A DNA stretch of 64,000 bases from Novosphingobium mangrovisedimenti (lineage in GTDB: Bacteria > Pseudomonadota > Alphaproteobacteria > Sphingomonadales > Sphingomonadaceae): contig NZ_JANZXA010000004.1 of assembly GCF_025153475.1 (NCBI RefSeq), forward strand, positions 186,001 to 250,000, read 5' to 3'. This document shows positions 47,356 through 56,456 of the stretch, piece by piece. Numbering within the stretch: position 1 is the stretch's first letter; each line of letters opens with the position of its first letter. Under the pieces are notes generated by a model, which saw nothing but the letters and a program-made list of their open reading frames with translations, did no database searches and was not told the DNA's origin. The translations under genes and the position numbers were made by a program.

Positions 47356-47638
47356 GATCATTCCCCGCTCTCCACTTGGAAGTTAGTTGACATCAAACAA
47401 AGCAAGGGATGTGCCACGTACGTATTTTCGCATAGTCTGGTGGTTAATACGTTAGCTGGTTGTAAAACAAATCGACGCTTTCGGGCTGATTTCGGCGTTT
47501 TGCCGAGGCAGTTTGCGGGCGGTTCTTGCCGTTGCCGGAGCGCGGAGGCAAAGTGCGGGAGCTTTCGGATTCGCGGGATGCCCAGCGGGTTCGGCGGCGC
47601 TTTCTCTCCCAATCCTCCCCCGACAATGGAAGTACGCG

Positions 47639-49042
47639 ATGCGGTCTCGAACGCTTTTCCCGATCACACTTGGTGCGGCTCTGCTGGCTTCCGCCGCAGT
47701 CCAGGCAAAGACTTATCCCGAGGCCGAGAAGGCGACGCTCGAACTGTCCAGGCAAGCCATTGCCTTGCGGTCCGTGCGAGGCGAGGGGAACGAGACGCCC
47801 AAGGTGGCGGAGCTGTTCCGCGATGCGCTGATCGAGGGCGGGTGGGACCCGAAGGACATCGAGATCGTGCCGCATGAGGACACGGCCTACCTCATCGCCA
47901 CATGGCGCGGCAGCGATCCTTCGCTCGGACCTGTCGTGGTCTCCGCGCACATGGACGTGGTCGAGGCCAAGCCCGAGGACTGGGAGCGGGATCCCTTCAC
48001 GCCCGTGGTCGAGAACGGCTATCTCTACGGTCGCGGCGCGAGCGATACCAAGTTCGACGCAGTCCTCGCGATGGAGGCGATGATCGAACTGCGCCGGCAG
48101 GGCTTCCAGCCGAAGCGTAGCCTCGTGATTGCCCTTTCCGGCGACGAGGAAACGACGATGGACACCTCGAAGCTGATCGCAGAGCGGCTGCGCGATGCGC
48201 GCATCGTGCTCAATGTCGATGGCGCTTCGGGCACGCTGTCCGAGGAAACCGGCAAGCCGCTCTACTGGAGCTGGCAGGGCGGCGAAAAGACCTACATCGA
48301 CTACAAGATCGAGATCACCAACCCGGGCGGCCACAGCTCCATGCCGCGCCCGGACAATGCCATCGTCCAGATGTCGCAAGTGCTCGACCGGATCGGGCAC
48401 TACAACTTCAAGCCGGAACTCAACGACATCACGCGCGAGTACTGGATAGAGGCGTCGAAGCTTGAACCCGATGCCGAACTGGCCGCCGCGATGAAGGCCT
48501 TCGTGGCCGATCCCGACGATGCTGCGGCGCTCAGGGTGCTGCGTGCGAATCCATCCATGGTCGGACGTATCGGCACCACCTGCGTGCCGACGTTGATCTC
48601 CGGCGGACATGCCCAGAATGCTCTGCCGCAGAATGTGACGGCCAATATCAACTGTCGCATTTTCCCGGGCCATTCGCGCACCGAGATCATGGCCGAACTG
48701 GAAAAGGTGGCGGCGGAACCCGCAGCGACGTTCAGCGACGTAACCGGTGACGATTCGGTGATGGCGCCGGCCTCGCCGATGGACCCCGAGTTCGTGAAGG
48801 CCGTGCGCAAGGCGGTGACCGCGGCCTGGGGCCCGGTGCCGATCATTCCCATGCAGTCTTCCGGCGCGTCGGATTCGATGTGGTACCGCGCGCTGGGCGT
48901 GCCCAGCTACGGCGCGAGCGCGACGATGCTCAAGGAATCGGACGAGTTCGCCCATGGCCTCAACGAGCGCGAACCGCTGGTCAATATCCGGCCCGGGATC
49001 GTCTATTACCTGAGCCTCTACCGCGATCTCGCGGGCAAGTAG
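47639..49042 (+). CDS. Secreted M20 family metallopeptidase
   Basis: A 467-residue peptidase with a Sec signal (MRSRTLFPITLGAALLASAAVQA). The zinc-site pattern of M20 is present: SAHMDVV, the GRGASDTKFD bridging Asp, the catalytic GDEE and the late HG. A lid domain with the GGHSSMP motif sits in the middle. It likely removes residues from dipeptides or N-acyl amino acids in the periplasm. The upstream open frame to 47513 lacks a signal and is rejected. Confidence 0.92.
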   Translation: MRSRTLFPITLGAALLASAAVQAKTYPEAEKATLELSRQAIALRSVRGEGNETPKVAELFRDALIEGGWDPKDIEIVPHEDTAYLIATWRGSDPSLGPVVVSAHMDVVEAKPEDWERDPFTPVVENGYLYGRGASDTKFDAVLAMEAMIELRRQGFQPKRSLVIALSGDEETTMDTSKLIAERLRDARIVLNVDGASGTLSEETGKPLYWSWQGGEKTYIDYKIEITNPGGHSSMPRPDNAIVQMSQVLDRIGHYNFKPELNDITREYWIEASKLEPDAELAAAMKAFVADPDDAAALRVLRANPSMVGRIGTTCVPTLISGGHAQNALPQNVTANINCRIFPGHSRTEIMAELEKVAAEPAATFSDVTGDDSVMAPASPMDPEFVKAVRKAVTAAWGPVPIIPMQSSGASDSMWYRALGVPSYGASATMLKESDEFAHGLNEREPLVNIRPGIVYYLSLYRDLAGK

Positions 49043-49636
49043 ACGGCATGCTTCCGAGGGCGCGCCAGGGCTGGCAGCTCAGGCGCGCCTTGCGGCCCTT
49101 CATGCTCAGCCGCCAGTCTGGCGGAAACGGGCTGGCGATGGGCATCTGTTCTCCTCTCCTGTAGGCGAAGTGCCGCTTTCTCCCGGGCGTGCTTAGGGCG
49201 GGAAGGGCCGGCTGGGCGACACGGCAGGCTAGGACAAACCGACGCAGTATTCTTGCGGGACTGTGGCTGCCGATCGGGGCTTGCTGATTTGACGGGTTTA
49301 TGACAGCTTCCCGCCCGGCTTGATCGCCATCGTCGGCACCAGTAGCCGGGCCTTGAGGTTCGGTAGGTTATCCGGGGGGTGTTTCTGTCATGCGCAAGGG
49401 GCTGTTCCGGACCACTTTGCCTGGTCTCGGCGAGTGTGCGAGAGTTGACATGAGCGCGGGCGACGCCGCGCCCTACCTTGAGCGGGACATGTACGTTCTT
49501 CTCGGTTTCGAGCCCCGGTTCGACCAGCTTCCCGTGAAGTCCAGCGCGCAGAATCCCGCAGCCCGGCCGCTCTGGTCGGAATGGCGCTGACGCTCATTTC
49601 ACCACTTGCAAGGCGAGTCGTTCGGGGCGTGTCGCC
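49043..49636. other. 594-bp interval, largely without recognised genes
   Basis: One short frame is listed separately (49390-49590). The rest shows no recognisable coding, RNA or repeat signal. A Shine-Dalgarno-like AGGAGAGGAG occurs on the minus strand near 49150, followed by a 54-codon frame antisense to the peptidase end, which looks fortuitous. Confidence 0.5.
49390..49590 (+). CDS. Possible small protein, unrecognised
   Basis: A 66-residue frame beginning MRKGLFRTTLPGLGE with GGGGG ten bases before the ATG. No signal peptide, membrane helix or known motif is visible. It fills an otherwise empty interval, which is the main support. It may be spurious in this GC-rich DNA. Confidence 0.3.
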   Translation: MRKGLFRTTLPGLGECARVDMSAGDAAPYLERDMYVLLGFEPRFDQLPVKSSAQNPAARPLWSEWR

Positions 49637-50788
49637 TCAGGCTGCCTGACGCGATGTTGCCGTCGTGGCCGCATAGGCCGCGAAGAGATCCTCGAAATGC
49701 TCGTTCATGGTGCGTGCTCCGGCCTGCGGGCGCGGGCGGGTGACCGCAACGTCGAGAACCGCGTTGGCGGCTGCTGCAGGATCGCAGGCGGCATAGGTTC
49801 GACCCGCGCCGCCCTGGGCGTGATCCACGGCGCCGCCCGCATCGGGCACGATCACCGGTATTCCGCTCGCCCGGGCTTCTGCCGCGACCATGCAGAACGT
49901 CTCTGCCTCGCACCCGTGGAGGAGCGCATCGGCACTGGCGAGGATTCGCGCGAAAACGCGGCGATCGCGTTCGGGCGCGAGAAGGCGGATATGCGGGTTG
50001 CCCGCGATGTGGCGCAGGATGGTGCGCTGCTCGCGCCCTTCGCCGAGCATGACGAGACCGATCGGCATTTCACGGCTCGCCGCGTTCACGGCATCGACCA
50101 CCATCGGCCAGCGCTTTTCCGGCGCGAGGCGGCCAATGGCGAGCAGGAGGGTAGCGCTCTCGGCAAGCTCGCAGGCGTCGAGCAGGCGCGCGCGCAGGGC
50201 CGGGTCGCGCAGGCTGGGCGAGAAGCATCCCGGTTCGACCCCCATCGGGATCGTTACGGTATTGGCGACGCCACCCTCGCGCAGGCGACGTGAGAGATCG
50301 CCGTTGGCGCACACGACGTGATTGAAGCGGCGGCTATTGTTGCGCAGGTGCTCCCAGTACATCGAGAACTGCCGGTCGATCGTCTCGCGCGAGAAGATCG
50401 GGCCGAACCAGCGGTAGGCATAGGCCGACAGGGGATCGGCATGCATCACCAGGCTGCGCGGTGCGGCGCCGGGCCATTCGGCGACCAGACTGGCGCTGCG
50501 CCAGGGTGAGGTTGCCTCCACGAAGTCGGGCGCCTCGGCATCGAGCACGGCATGTAGGCGTTCGGCCTCGTTGAAGTACCAGTACTTGCGATCGAGCGGA
50601 AAGCGGGGGCTGCGGATGAAGACGATGCGTGCGCCGGGGCCACGCTCGACCACGGCATCCTCGTCGCCGGGGGCGACGATCACGATCTCGTGACCGAGTT
50701 GCGGGCCGATCCGGAGCTTCTGCTCGACATATGTGCGCACGCCGCCGCCGCGGGGCGAATAGAATGCGCAGACATCGACAATCTTCAT
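49637..50788 (-). CDS. Family 4 glycosyltransferase (first of two)
   Basis: A 383-residue GT-B enzyme. N-terminal YSPRGGGVRTYVEQ is the acceptor-side loop; AIGRLAPEKRWPMVVDAV, ALLHGCEAETFCMVAAEARASGIPVIVPDAGG are the GT4 donor-binding signature with the EX7E pattern. It transfers a sugar from a nucleotide-sugar donor at the cytoplasmic face of the membrane. The ATG (50788) overlaps the DUF2141 stop by one base (TGATG). It is the last gene of the glycan locus. Confidence 0.9.
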   Translation of the reverse strand: MKIVDVCAFYSPRGGGVRTYVEQKLRIGPQLGHEIVIVAPGDEDAVVERGPGARIVFIRSPRFPLDRKYWYFNEAERLHAVLDAEAPDFVEATSPWRSASLVAEWPGAAPRSLVMHADPLSAYAYRWFGPIFSRETIDRQFSMYWEHLRNNSRRFNHVVCANGDLSRRLREGGVANTVTIPMGVEPGCFSPSLRDPALRARLLDACELAESATLLLAIGRLAPEKRWPMVVDAVNAASREMPIGLVMLGEGREQRTILRHIAGNPHIRLLAPERDRRVFARILASADALLHGCEAETFCMVAAEARASGIPVIVPDAGGAVDHAQGGAGRTYAACDPAAAANAVLDVAVTRPRPQAGARTMNEHFEDLFAAYAATTATSRQAA

Positions 50789-51327
50789 CACTTGGTCCTG
50801 TCGTGAAGCGGCGCAACGCCGAGACCGTGCTGGTAATTGAGCACGATGGTTATCCGCGTAAGTCCGTTGCCCGCGACGGCGCTCGCCTTGCTTGCCTTTG
50901 GCTTGCCCCAGCCCAAGCGGGGATTGCCGGCAAAGCCGATTCCGTCGCGCGTCCAGTTGAACTTGCGGTCTTCATTGCGATCGTGGAGCAGGCTGACGGC
51001 GTAGGTTCCCGGTGCGGGCAGGCGGATGCACAGTTCCGGCGTGCCCGTGGCGGGGACCGGTACCTCGACGCGGCGAAACGTCTTGCCCGCGCTGATGAGG
51101 ATGTTGTCGTCCTCGAGGAAATCCTTGTTGTTGTCCGGATAGACCTCGAGCTTGAGGTTGCCCGTACGGTCCTTGAGACCTTCGACATCGACGAGGAAGG
51201 CGGGCCCCTTTTCGCCCGGACGGCATTGCCCCTCGGCCTTGCCGAGGTCGGGCGTGGACGGGATCGTTGCTGCCGCCAGCAGCGGCAGGGCCGCGGTTGC
51301 GAAAGGTGCTAGCGTCACCGTGCTCAT
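50788..51327 (-). CDS. DUF2141-family secreted protein
   Basis: A 179-residue protein with a hydrophobic N-terminus (LAPFATAALPLLAAATIP) that looks like a signal peptide and a DUF2141 beta-sandwich: GNLKLEVYPDNNKDFLEDD, LPAPGTYAVSLLHDRNEDRKFNWTRDGIGFAGNPRLG. Function unknown; family members often sit beside carotenoid or glycan genes. It overlaps both neighbours and is coupled to them. Confidence 0.82.
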   Translation of the reverse strand: MSTVTLAPFATAALPLLAAATIPSTPDLGKAEGQCRPGEKGPAFLVDVEGLKDRTGNLKLEVYPDNNKDFLEDDNILISAGKTFRRVEVPVPATGTPELCIRLPAPGTYAVSLLHDRNEDRKFNWTRDGIGFAGNPRLGWGKPKASKASAVAGNGLTRITIVLNYQHGLGVAPLHDRTK

Positions 51328-52268
51328 GCCCGCTTCTCGGGGTTGGTCAGGTCGTTGATGGCGATCACGCTGCCCAGCACGAGGTGCGTGGCAAGGATCA
51401 GTCCCGCCATCAGGGTCATGAGCGCGCCGATGTCGCGTTCGTGGCCGAGCATCATCACGGCAATGCCGGCGAAGAGCAGGTCCTTGTTGGGCATCAGCGG
51501 CAGGCGCGAGACGAGCAGGCGTAGCGTCGAGAGATACAGCCACCAGGTCAGCGGGACGGCGGGGAGCACGAGGTGCCAGACGACCGCGAGAAGAACGGTC
51601 GAAAGGACGATGCGCGCCAGGTGCGTCCTGGTGATCATCATCAGGTCGCTGCGTGTCAGCGTGAATACCCGCTTGCGGAAGATCATCGCTGCCATCGAGA
51701 TCGCCAGGATGACGCCGAGGGAGAGGGCGAACATGCGCGTGTCGATGCCGAGCCCGGTGTCGCCCAGCATCGGCAGCATGATCACCAGCAGCGCGATGGT
51801 AACGGCATTGCCGGTTATGGCGGACAGGATTGCCACGTCCTTCACCGCGCCGAAAGGCGCCGCTTCGAGCGCTACCCGCCGGCGGGCCCAGGTGTAGAAA
51901 TAGGCTTCGCCAAGGTAGCCGAGCAGCAGCTCGTTGTAGACCTTCTTGCGCAGCAGGGCGACGAACCCGGCCGGCGGGATGCGCCACAGGCGATGGAAGA
52001 TCAGCCATTCGCTGGCGGGCGTGATCAGGTAGGAGGCGGCGAAGAACAGCCAGAATGCTGCGCTCCTGGGGACCATCGCCAGCAGGCTGGTCACGTTCAG
52101 GCCGTCCATCTCGTGGATGACGGCGACAATCACGCCGATCGAGAGAAGGACCGAAAAGATCGCTTTGCGGCCGGGATGGGCGTTGCGATCCTGCGGCGTC
52201 AGCTCGATCGCCGGCGGGGCGTCGAGGTTCGGCATGTTGGGGGCCAGTGCGGCAGATGGATCGGACAC
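51324..52268 (-). CDS. Polytopic membrane protein of the glycan locus
   Basis: A 314-residue protein with about eight hydrophobic helices after a 34-residue cytoplasmic tail. Helix spacing and the WLIFHRLWRIPP...LLGYLGEAYFYTW region loosely resemble the flippase half of lysylphosphatidylglycerol synthase-like proteins, but this is not certain. Position between two glycosyltransferases suggests a role in moving or anchoring a glycolipid. Its stop overlaps the DUF2141 ATG (ATGA). Confidence 0.7.
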   Translation of the reverse strand: MSDPSAALAPNMPNLDAPPAIELTPQDRNAHPGRKAIFSVLLSIGVIVAVIHEMDGLNVTSLLAMVPRSAAFWLFFAASYLITPASEWLIFHRLWRIPPAGFVALLRKKVYNELLLGYLGEAYFYTWARRRVALEAAPFGAVKDVAILSAITGNAVTIALLVIMLPMLGDTGLGIDTRMFALSLGVILAISMAAMIFRKRVFTLTRSDLMMITRTHLARIVLSTVLLAVVWHLVLPAVPLTWWLYLSTLRLLVSRLPLMPNKDLLFAGIAVMMLGHERDIGALMTLMAGLILATHLVLGSVIAINDLTNPEKRA

Positions 52269-52291
52269 GAATTTCTCCGGGGCTTCGCAGC

Positions 52292-53482
52292 TCAGTGCAA
52301 ACGTTGACGGGTGGTGTGCGGCGACAGGAGGCTGAGATCGCGTCGACGCTCGGTTTCGCGGCGGTGGCTGCGGCTGAGTTCTGTCATCATGTCGAGGTAG
52401 CGGCGCGCGGCGCCTTCGACTTCGTAAGTCGCGGCGATGGTGCGCGCCCGTTTGGGATCGGTCTTGAACTGGCGGATGCGCACGAGCCCCTCCGCGAACG
52501 CGTTCTCGTCGTCGCGGCGTACCAGAAGGCCCGTGCGGCCCTGATCGAGGAGGCAGGGCATGCTCACGCAGCAGTCGGTGGCGAGCACCGGAAGGCCTGC
52601 CGCGAGCGCCTCGACGACGACCCCGGGCAAGCCCTCGTAGTCCGAGCTGAGTACGAATGCATCGGCTTCGGCCAGCAACGGGTCGATGCTCGCGAGATGG
52701 CCGGAGAAGTGCACCTGCTCGGCAATGCCGAGACTTCCGGCAAGCTGTTCCAGCGCACCGCGTTCAGGGCCGTCACCCGCGATCGTCAGCGTGTCGTGCG
52801 GACGCGCAGCCCGGGCGAAGGCGCGCAGCATGAGCGAAAAGTTCTTCTGTGGCACCAGACGTCCCGCCGCGAGATAATCGGTATTCCAGACCGAACCCGA
52901 GGTCCGTTCGATCTTGGCAAGGTGTTGCAGCCGCTTGCGGGTAATGACGGGATTGGCGATCACCGGTACCTGGTCGCCCGATACGCGCGTGGCCTCGCAG
53001 ATCTCGCGCTGCATCGGTTCCGAGAGGCTGACGAGCCGATCGAACACTTTGCCCTGGACGCGCAGCCAGCTGGCATAGCCGCGCCGCATGATCGGGGACA
53101 TGTCAGGACGGTTCAGGGCATTACTGACCTTGAGCACCATCGGCGGGGCATGTTCACCGAGCAGGACCTTCATGGCCGCGGCGACCACCGCATACGTGTT
53201 TCCGGGACAGAAGAGCACGTCGCTGCGGTGCGTGAGCAGGTAGGTGAACAGGCAATGCACCATCCACGGCGTTTCCCAGGATGCGGTGGGAAACCGCGTG
53301 GGAATGCGCCAGTAGTCGAGAGGCGGAGCCGTGCACAGGTTGGGACTGCCCGATCGTCCGAGCACGACCGTTACGTCGTGTCCGGCCCGTTGCCATTCCA
53401 CCGCAAGACCAAGCGCAACGCGTTCTACTCCGCCCGGATCGAGGCTGTGGATCGGAATTGTGATCCTGAGTGGTCCTTGCAT
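52292..53482 (-). CDS. Family 4 glycosyltransferase (second of two)
   Basis: A 396-residue GT-B enzyme. SLDPGGVERVALGLAVEW is the N-terminal glycine loop, and AAGRLVPQKNFSLMLRAFA, ADAFVLSSDYEGLPGVVVEALAAGLPVLATDC the donor site with its two glutamates. It lies 23 bases upstream of the membrane-protein gene in the same direction. Donor and acceptor are unknown. Confidence 0.9.
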   Translation of the reverse strand: MQGPLRITIPIHSLDPGGVERVALGLAVEWQRAGHDVTVVLGRSGSPNLCTAPPLDYWRIPTRFPTASWETPWMVHCLFTYLLTHRSDVLFCPGNTYAVVAAAMKVLLGEHAPPMVLKVSNALNRPDMSPIMRRGYASWLRVQGKVFDRLVSLSEPMQREICEATRVSGDQVPVIANPVITRKRLQHLAKIERTSGSVWNTDYLAAGRLVPQKNFSLMLRAFARAARPHDTLTIAGDGPERGALEQLAGSLGIAEQVHFSGHLASIDPLLAEADAFVLSSDYEGLPGVVVEALAAGLPVLATDCCVSMPCLLDQGRTGLLVRRDDENAFAEGLVRIRQFKTDPKRARTIAATYEVEGAARRYLDMMTELSRSHRRETERRRDLSLLSPHTTRQRLH

Positions 53483-53649
53483 ATCCGATCAGACGCCGCC
53501 GCAACCTGCCATCCGCAGTTCGCGGAGGGTCTCCCCAAAAAGAAGTTGTGGTGGCCTCTATGGCCGGACGATTTCGAGTTTGTGACGCTTGCACGTCCCG
53601 TCATCGGGTCGACGTGGTTCCGTCTCCAAAACGCCATAGTGGCGTTAAG

Positions 53650-54396
53650 TCATTGAATATCGGCGTAGGCCGAGGGGCGGTGCGTTCTGGCAAAGCGCTT
53701 CAGCGTCGAATCGATGCTGGCGAGGAGTGCATCCTTTGTGACATCGCCGGGGTGGACGGCGATTCGGACGGTGGCCGTGAGCGGCAAGGCCTGCCGTGCC
53801 AGCGCCGCGAAAGCCAGCGAAGATGCCGTGCGCATGCGTGATCGGCTCGCCCAGGTGATGACCGGCCCCTTCGCCAGTACGGCATCCGATTGTGCATTCC
53901 AGACGCGCCAGTGGTCTTCGGCCAGCGCAAAGCCGGCCTCCCGCAAGGCTGTTCGCGCACCGTCGCCGTAAAGCCAGGCGGGCGCGATGAAGCCTGCGGT
54001 CTCCCGTCCGATCACGTCTTCGATCAACGCCTTGCCGTCGCGCATGCGCCGGAGCGCGGTGGCGTGATCCAGGCCGAGAAATTCGCCTTCGCCGGCGGTC
54101 ATGTGCTGCGCCTTGAAGCGCGCCGCCCCGCTGTGTTCAGCGGCATCGCGGTGGAACCATCCGTGGACGAACATTTCGATGCCGGCATTGGACCATGCAC
54201 GCAGTTTCGACTGGAACGGCCGGTCCGCGCTCAACGGATGGTTTCCCCAGTGGTCAGGCACCACCAGCATGGCGAAACGCGGCCCGCCGAGCCGCCGCGA
54301 CAGCAGGGCATGGAGCTGTTCGACCTGCCGTTCGGAGCCGGGCCCGACATCGTGGATCGAGGCAAGAAGGCGTTTTTCGTCGCGAGACTGGGACAT
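53650..54396 (-). CDS. Polysaccharide deacetylase-like (DUF2334) protein
   Basis: A 248-residue NodB-fold protein. The metal-binding Asp is in LLASIHDVGPGSERQVEQL and the His pair in FVHGWFHRD; GFIAPAWLYGDGA and RIAVHPGDV complete the active site. No signal peptide is seen, so a cytoplasmic sugar-lipid substrate is plausible. First gene of the glycan locus, 167 bases before the second glycosyltransferase. Confidence 0.85.
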   Translation of the reverse strand: MSQSRDEKRLLASIHDVGPGSERQVEQLHALLSRRLGGPRFAMLVVPDHWGNHPLSADRPFQSKLRAWSNAGIEMFVHGWFHRDAAEHSGAARFKAQHMTAGEGEFLGLDHATALRRMRDGKALIEDVIGRETAGFIAPAWLYGDGARTALREAGFALAEDHWRVWNAQSDAVLAKGPVITWASRSRMRTASSLAFAALARQALPLTATVRIAVHPGDVTKDALLASIDSTLKRFARTHRPSAYADIQ

Positions 54397-54446
54397 GGTT
54401 CGGCTGTAGTTTCAATCCATGACGACGCCGCGACAAGGCCGTGTCA

Positions 54447-56324
54447 TCAGTTGCCCATCACCGCTTCCATCGCCTCGCTCGCTTCGAGCCAGACCATTTC
54501 GGCTTCTTCCAGTTCGGCCGCGACACGAGTGTGCCGCTTGCCGAGTTCACCGATAGCGAGCCCCTTGAGTTCGCCTGCCGCCGAGGCCGGATCGACCAGC
54601 GCCGCATCGAGCGCTTCAAGCTGTCGCTGCAGCCTGGACATCCGTGTTTCCGCCTCGGTGACCTTGCGGCGCAGCGCCTTGAGTTCGTTGTGGGAGATCG
54701 TGCTGGCCTTGCGGGCGGGTTTGTCCTCGGCCGTGGCTGGCTTCGCTTCGCTCTTGGGCTGGTTTCGGCCGAGCACGAAGTCGATGTAGTCTTCCATCGA
54801 TCCGTCGTAGTTCCTCGCCGTGCCCTGATCGACGAGCACGAGCCGGTCGGCCGCCAGTTCCACCATGTGCCGGTCGTGACTGATCAGGATAACCGCGCCC
54901 TCGAATGCGTTGAGCGCCTGCACCAGCGCTTCGCGGGCGTCGACGTCGAGGTGGTTGGTCGGCTCGTCGAGGATGAGCAGGTGCGGCGCGTCGCGTGTCA
55001 CGAGGGCGAGGGCGAGCCGAGCACGTTCGCCGCCCGAGAGCGTCCGGGTCTCGGCGGTGGCCCGGTCTCCCGAGAAGCCGAAGCGGCCGAGCTGGCCGCG
55101 CACCGCCAGCGGCGGCTTGTCCGCCATCGCGCGGGTCATCAGTTCCAGCGGCGTCGAATCCGCGGGCAGTTCCTCTACCTGATATTGCGTGAAATAGCCG
55201 ATGCGGATCTTGGGCGAGTAACTGAGCGAGCCTTCCATCGGTTCGAGCTGACGGGCCAGCAGGCGCGCCAGCGTGGTCTTGCCGTTGCCGTTGCGGCCGA
55301 GCAGTGCCAGACGGTCCTCGGGATCGATGCGCAGGTTGAGCCGGCGCAGCACCGGCTCGCCGGGCGCGTAGCCCACGGCGGCAAGGTCCATCGTGACCAG
55401 CGGCGGGCGCAGTTCGTCGGGGCTCGGGAAGTCGAAGCTCATGGACGGATCATCGACCATCGTCGCGATCGGCTGCATCTTTGCGAGCATCTTGGCGCGC
55501 GACTGTGCCTGCTTGGCCGTCGAGGCGCGGGCCGAATTGCGCGCCACGTAGTCCGCAAGCTTCTTGCGCTGCGCTTCCTGATTGGCGCGTGCTGCGGCAG
55601 CCTGTGCGGCGCGTTCGGCCCGCAGACGCTCGAAACTGTCGTAGGTCCCGGGATAGAGCGTCAGCCTGCCGTGCTGCAGGTGCAGGATGTGGTCGACCAC
55701 GGTGTTGAGCAGGTCACGCTCGTGGCTGATGACGAGCAGTGTTCCCGGATAGCTCTGCAGGAAGCTTTCCAGCCATAGCGTCGCTTCCAGGTCGAGGTGG
55801 TTGGAAGGCTCGTCGAGCAGCAGCACGTCGGGGGCTGAAAACAGCAACGCCGCCAGTGCCACGCGCATTTTCCACCCGCCTGAAAAGCTGTCCAGCGGGC
55901 GCGCCTGCATGTCCTCGTCGAAGCCAAGGCCGACGAGAATGCGCGCGGCGCGGGCAGGGGCGGCATAGGCGTCGATGGCGAGCAGGCGTTCGTGCACGTC
56001 GCCCAGCCGGTCGGGGTCGGTGCAGGTTTCGGATTCGGCCAGCAGTTCCGTACGCTCGCTATCCGCTTCCAGAACGGCCTCGAACGGCGTACGCGTGCCG
56101 CTTGGCGCTTCCTGCGCGATATAGCCCAAGCGCGCCCGGCGCGGCATGGCGATCGCGCCGCCATCAGGCTCGAGTTCGCCGATGATCGTCTTGACCAGCG
56201 TCGACTTCCCAGCGCCGTTGCGTCCGATCAAACCGATCTTGCCGCACTGCGGCAGTGTGGCACTTGCGCCGTCTAGAATAGTGCGGCCACCGAGGCGCAC
56301 GGTGATATCTCGGATCGTCAGCAT
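54447..56324 (-). CDS. ABC-F family ATPase (YheS/Uup-like)
   Basis: A 625-residue soluble protein with two ABC domains. Walker A motifs GRNGAGKST and GRNGNGKTT, signatures FSGGWKMRVALA and LSGGERARLALA, and Walker B LLLDEPSNHLD and LILDEPTNHLD are clear, with the long arginine/lysine-rich P-site linker (YVARNSARASTAKQAQSRAKM) between. ABC-F proteins act on the ribosome to relieve stalls. A C-terminal coiled coil (from about 540) is present. The start at 56324 is the family N-terminus MLTIRDIT; a longer frame to 57473 is antisense to the next gene. Confidence 0.93.
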   Translation of the reverse strand: MLTIRDITVRLGGRTILDGASATLPQCGKIGLIGRNGAGKSTLVKTIIGELEPDGGAIAMPRRARLGYIAQEAPSGTRTPFEAVLEADSERTELLAESETCTDPDRLGDVHERLLAIDAYAAPARAARILVGLGFDEDMQARPLDSFSGGWKMRVALAALLFSAPDVLLLDEPSNHLDLEATLWLESFLQSYPGTLLVISHERDLLNTVVDHILHLQHGRLTLYPGTYDSFERLRAERAAQAAAARANQEAQRKKLADYVARNSARASTAKQAQSRAKMLAKMQPIATMVDDPSMSFDFPSPDELRPPLVTMDLAAVGYAPGEPVLRRLNLRIDPEDRLALLGRNGNGKTTLARLLARQLEPMEGSLSYSPKIRIGYFTQYQVEELPADSTPLELMTRAMADKPPLAVRGQLGRFGFSGDRATAETRTLSGGERARLALALVTRDAPHLLILDEPTNHLDVDAREALVQALNAFEGAVILISHDRHMVELAADRLVLVDQGTARNYDGSMEDYIDFVLGRNQPKSEAKPATAEDKPARKASTISHNELKALRRKVTEAETRMSRLQRQLEALDAALVDPASAAGELKGLAIGELGKRHTRVAAELEEAEMVWLEASEAMEAVMGN

Positions 56325-56456
56325 CTTGGCGCGCCTAGCAGGACACGGGCAAAAGCAAAACCGTGATGCGCTTGACTTTGATCTGCTGCAATGCAGTGAC
56401 ATGATGGTGTAAGCAGATGCGCTAAGGTGTTGCTGAAGCCTGGCCAGGGAGTCCCG

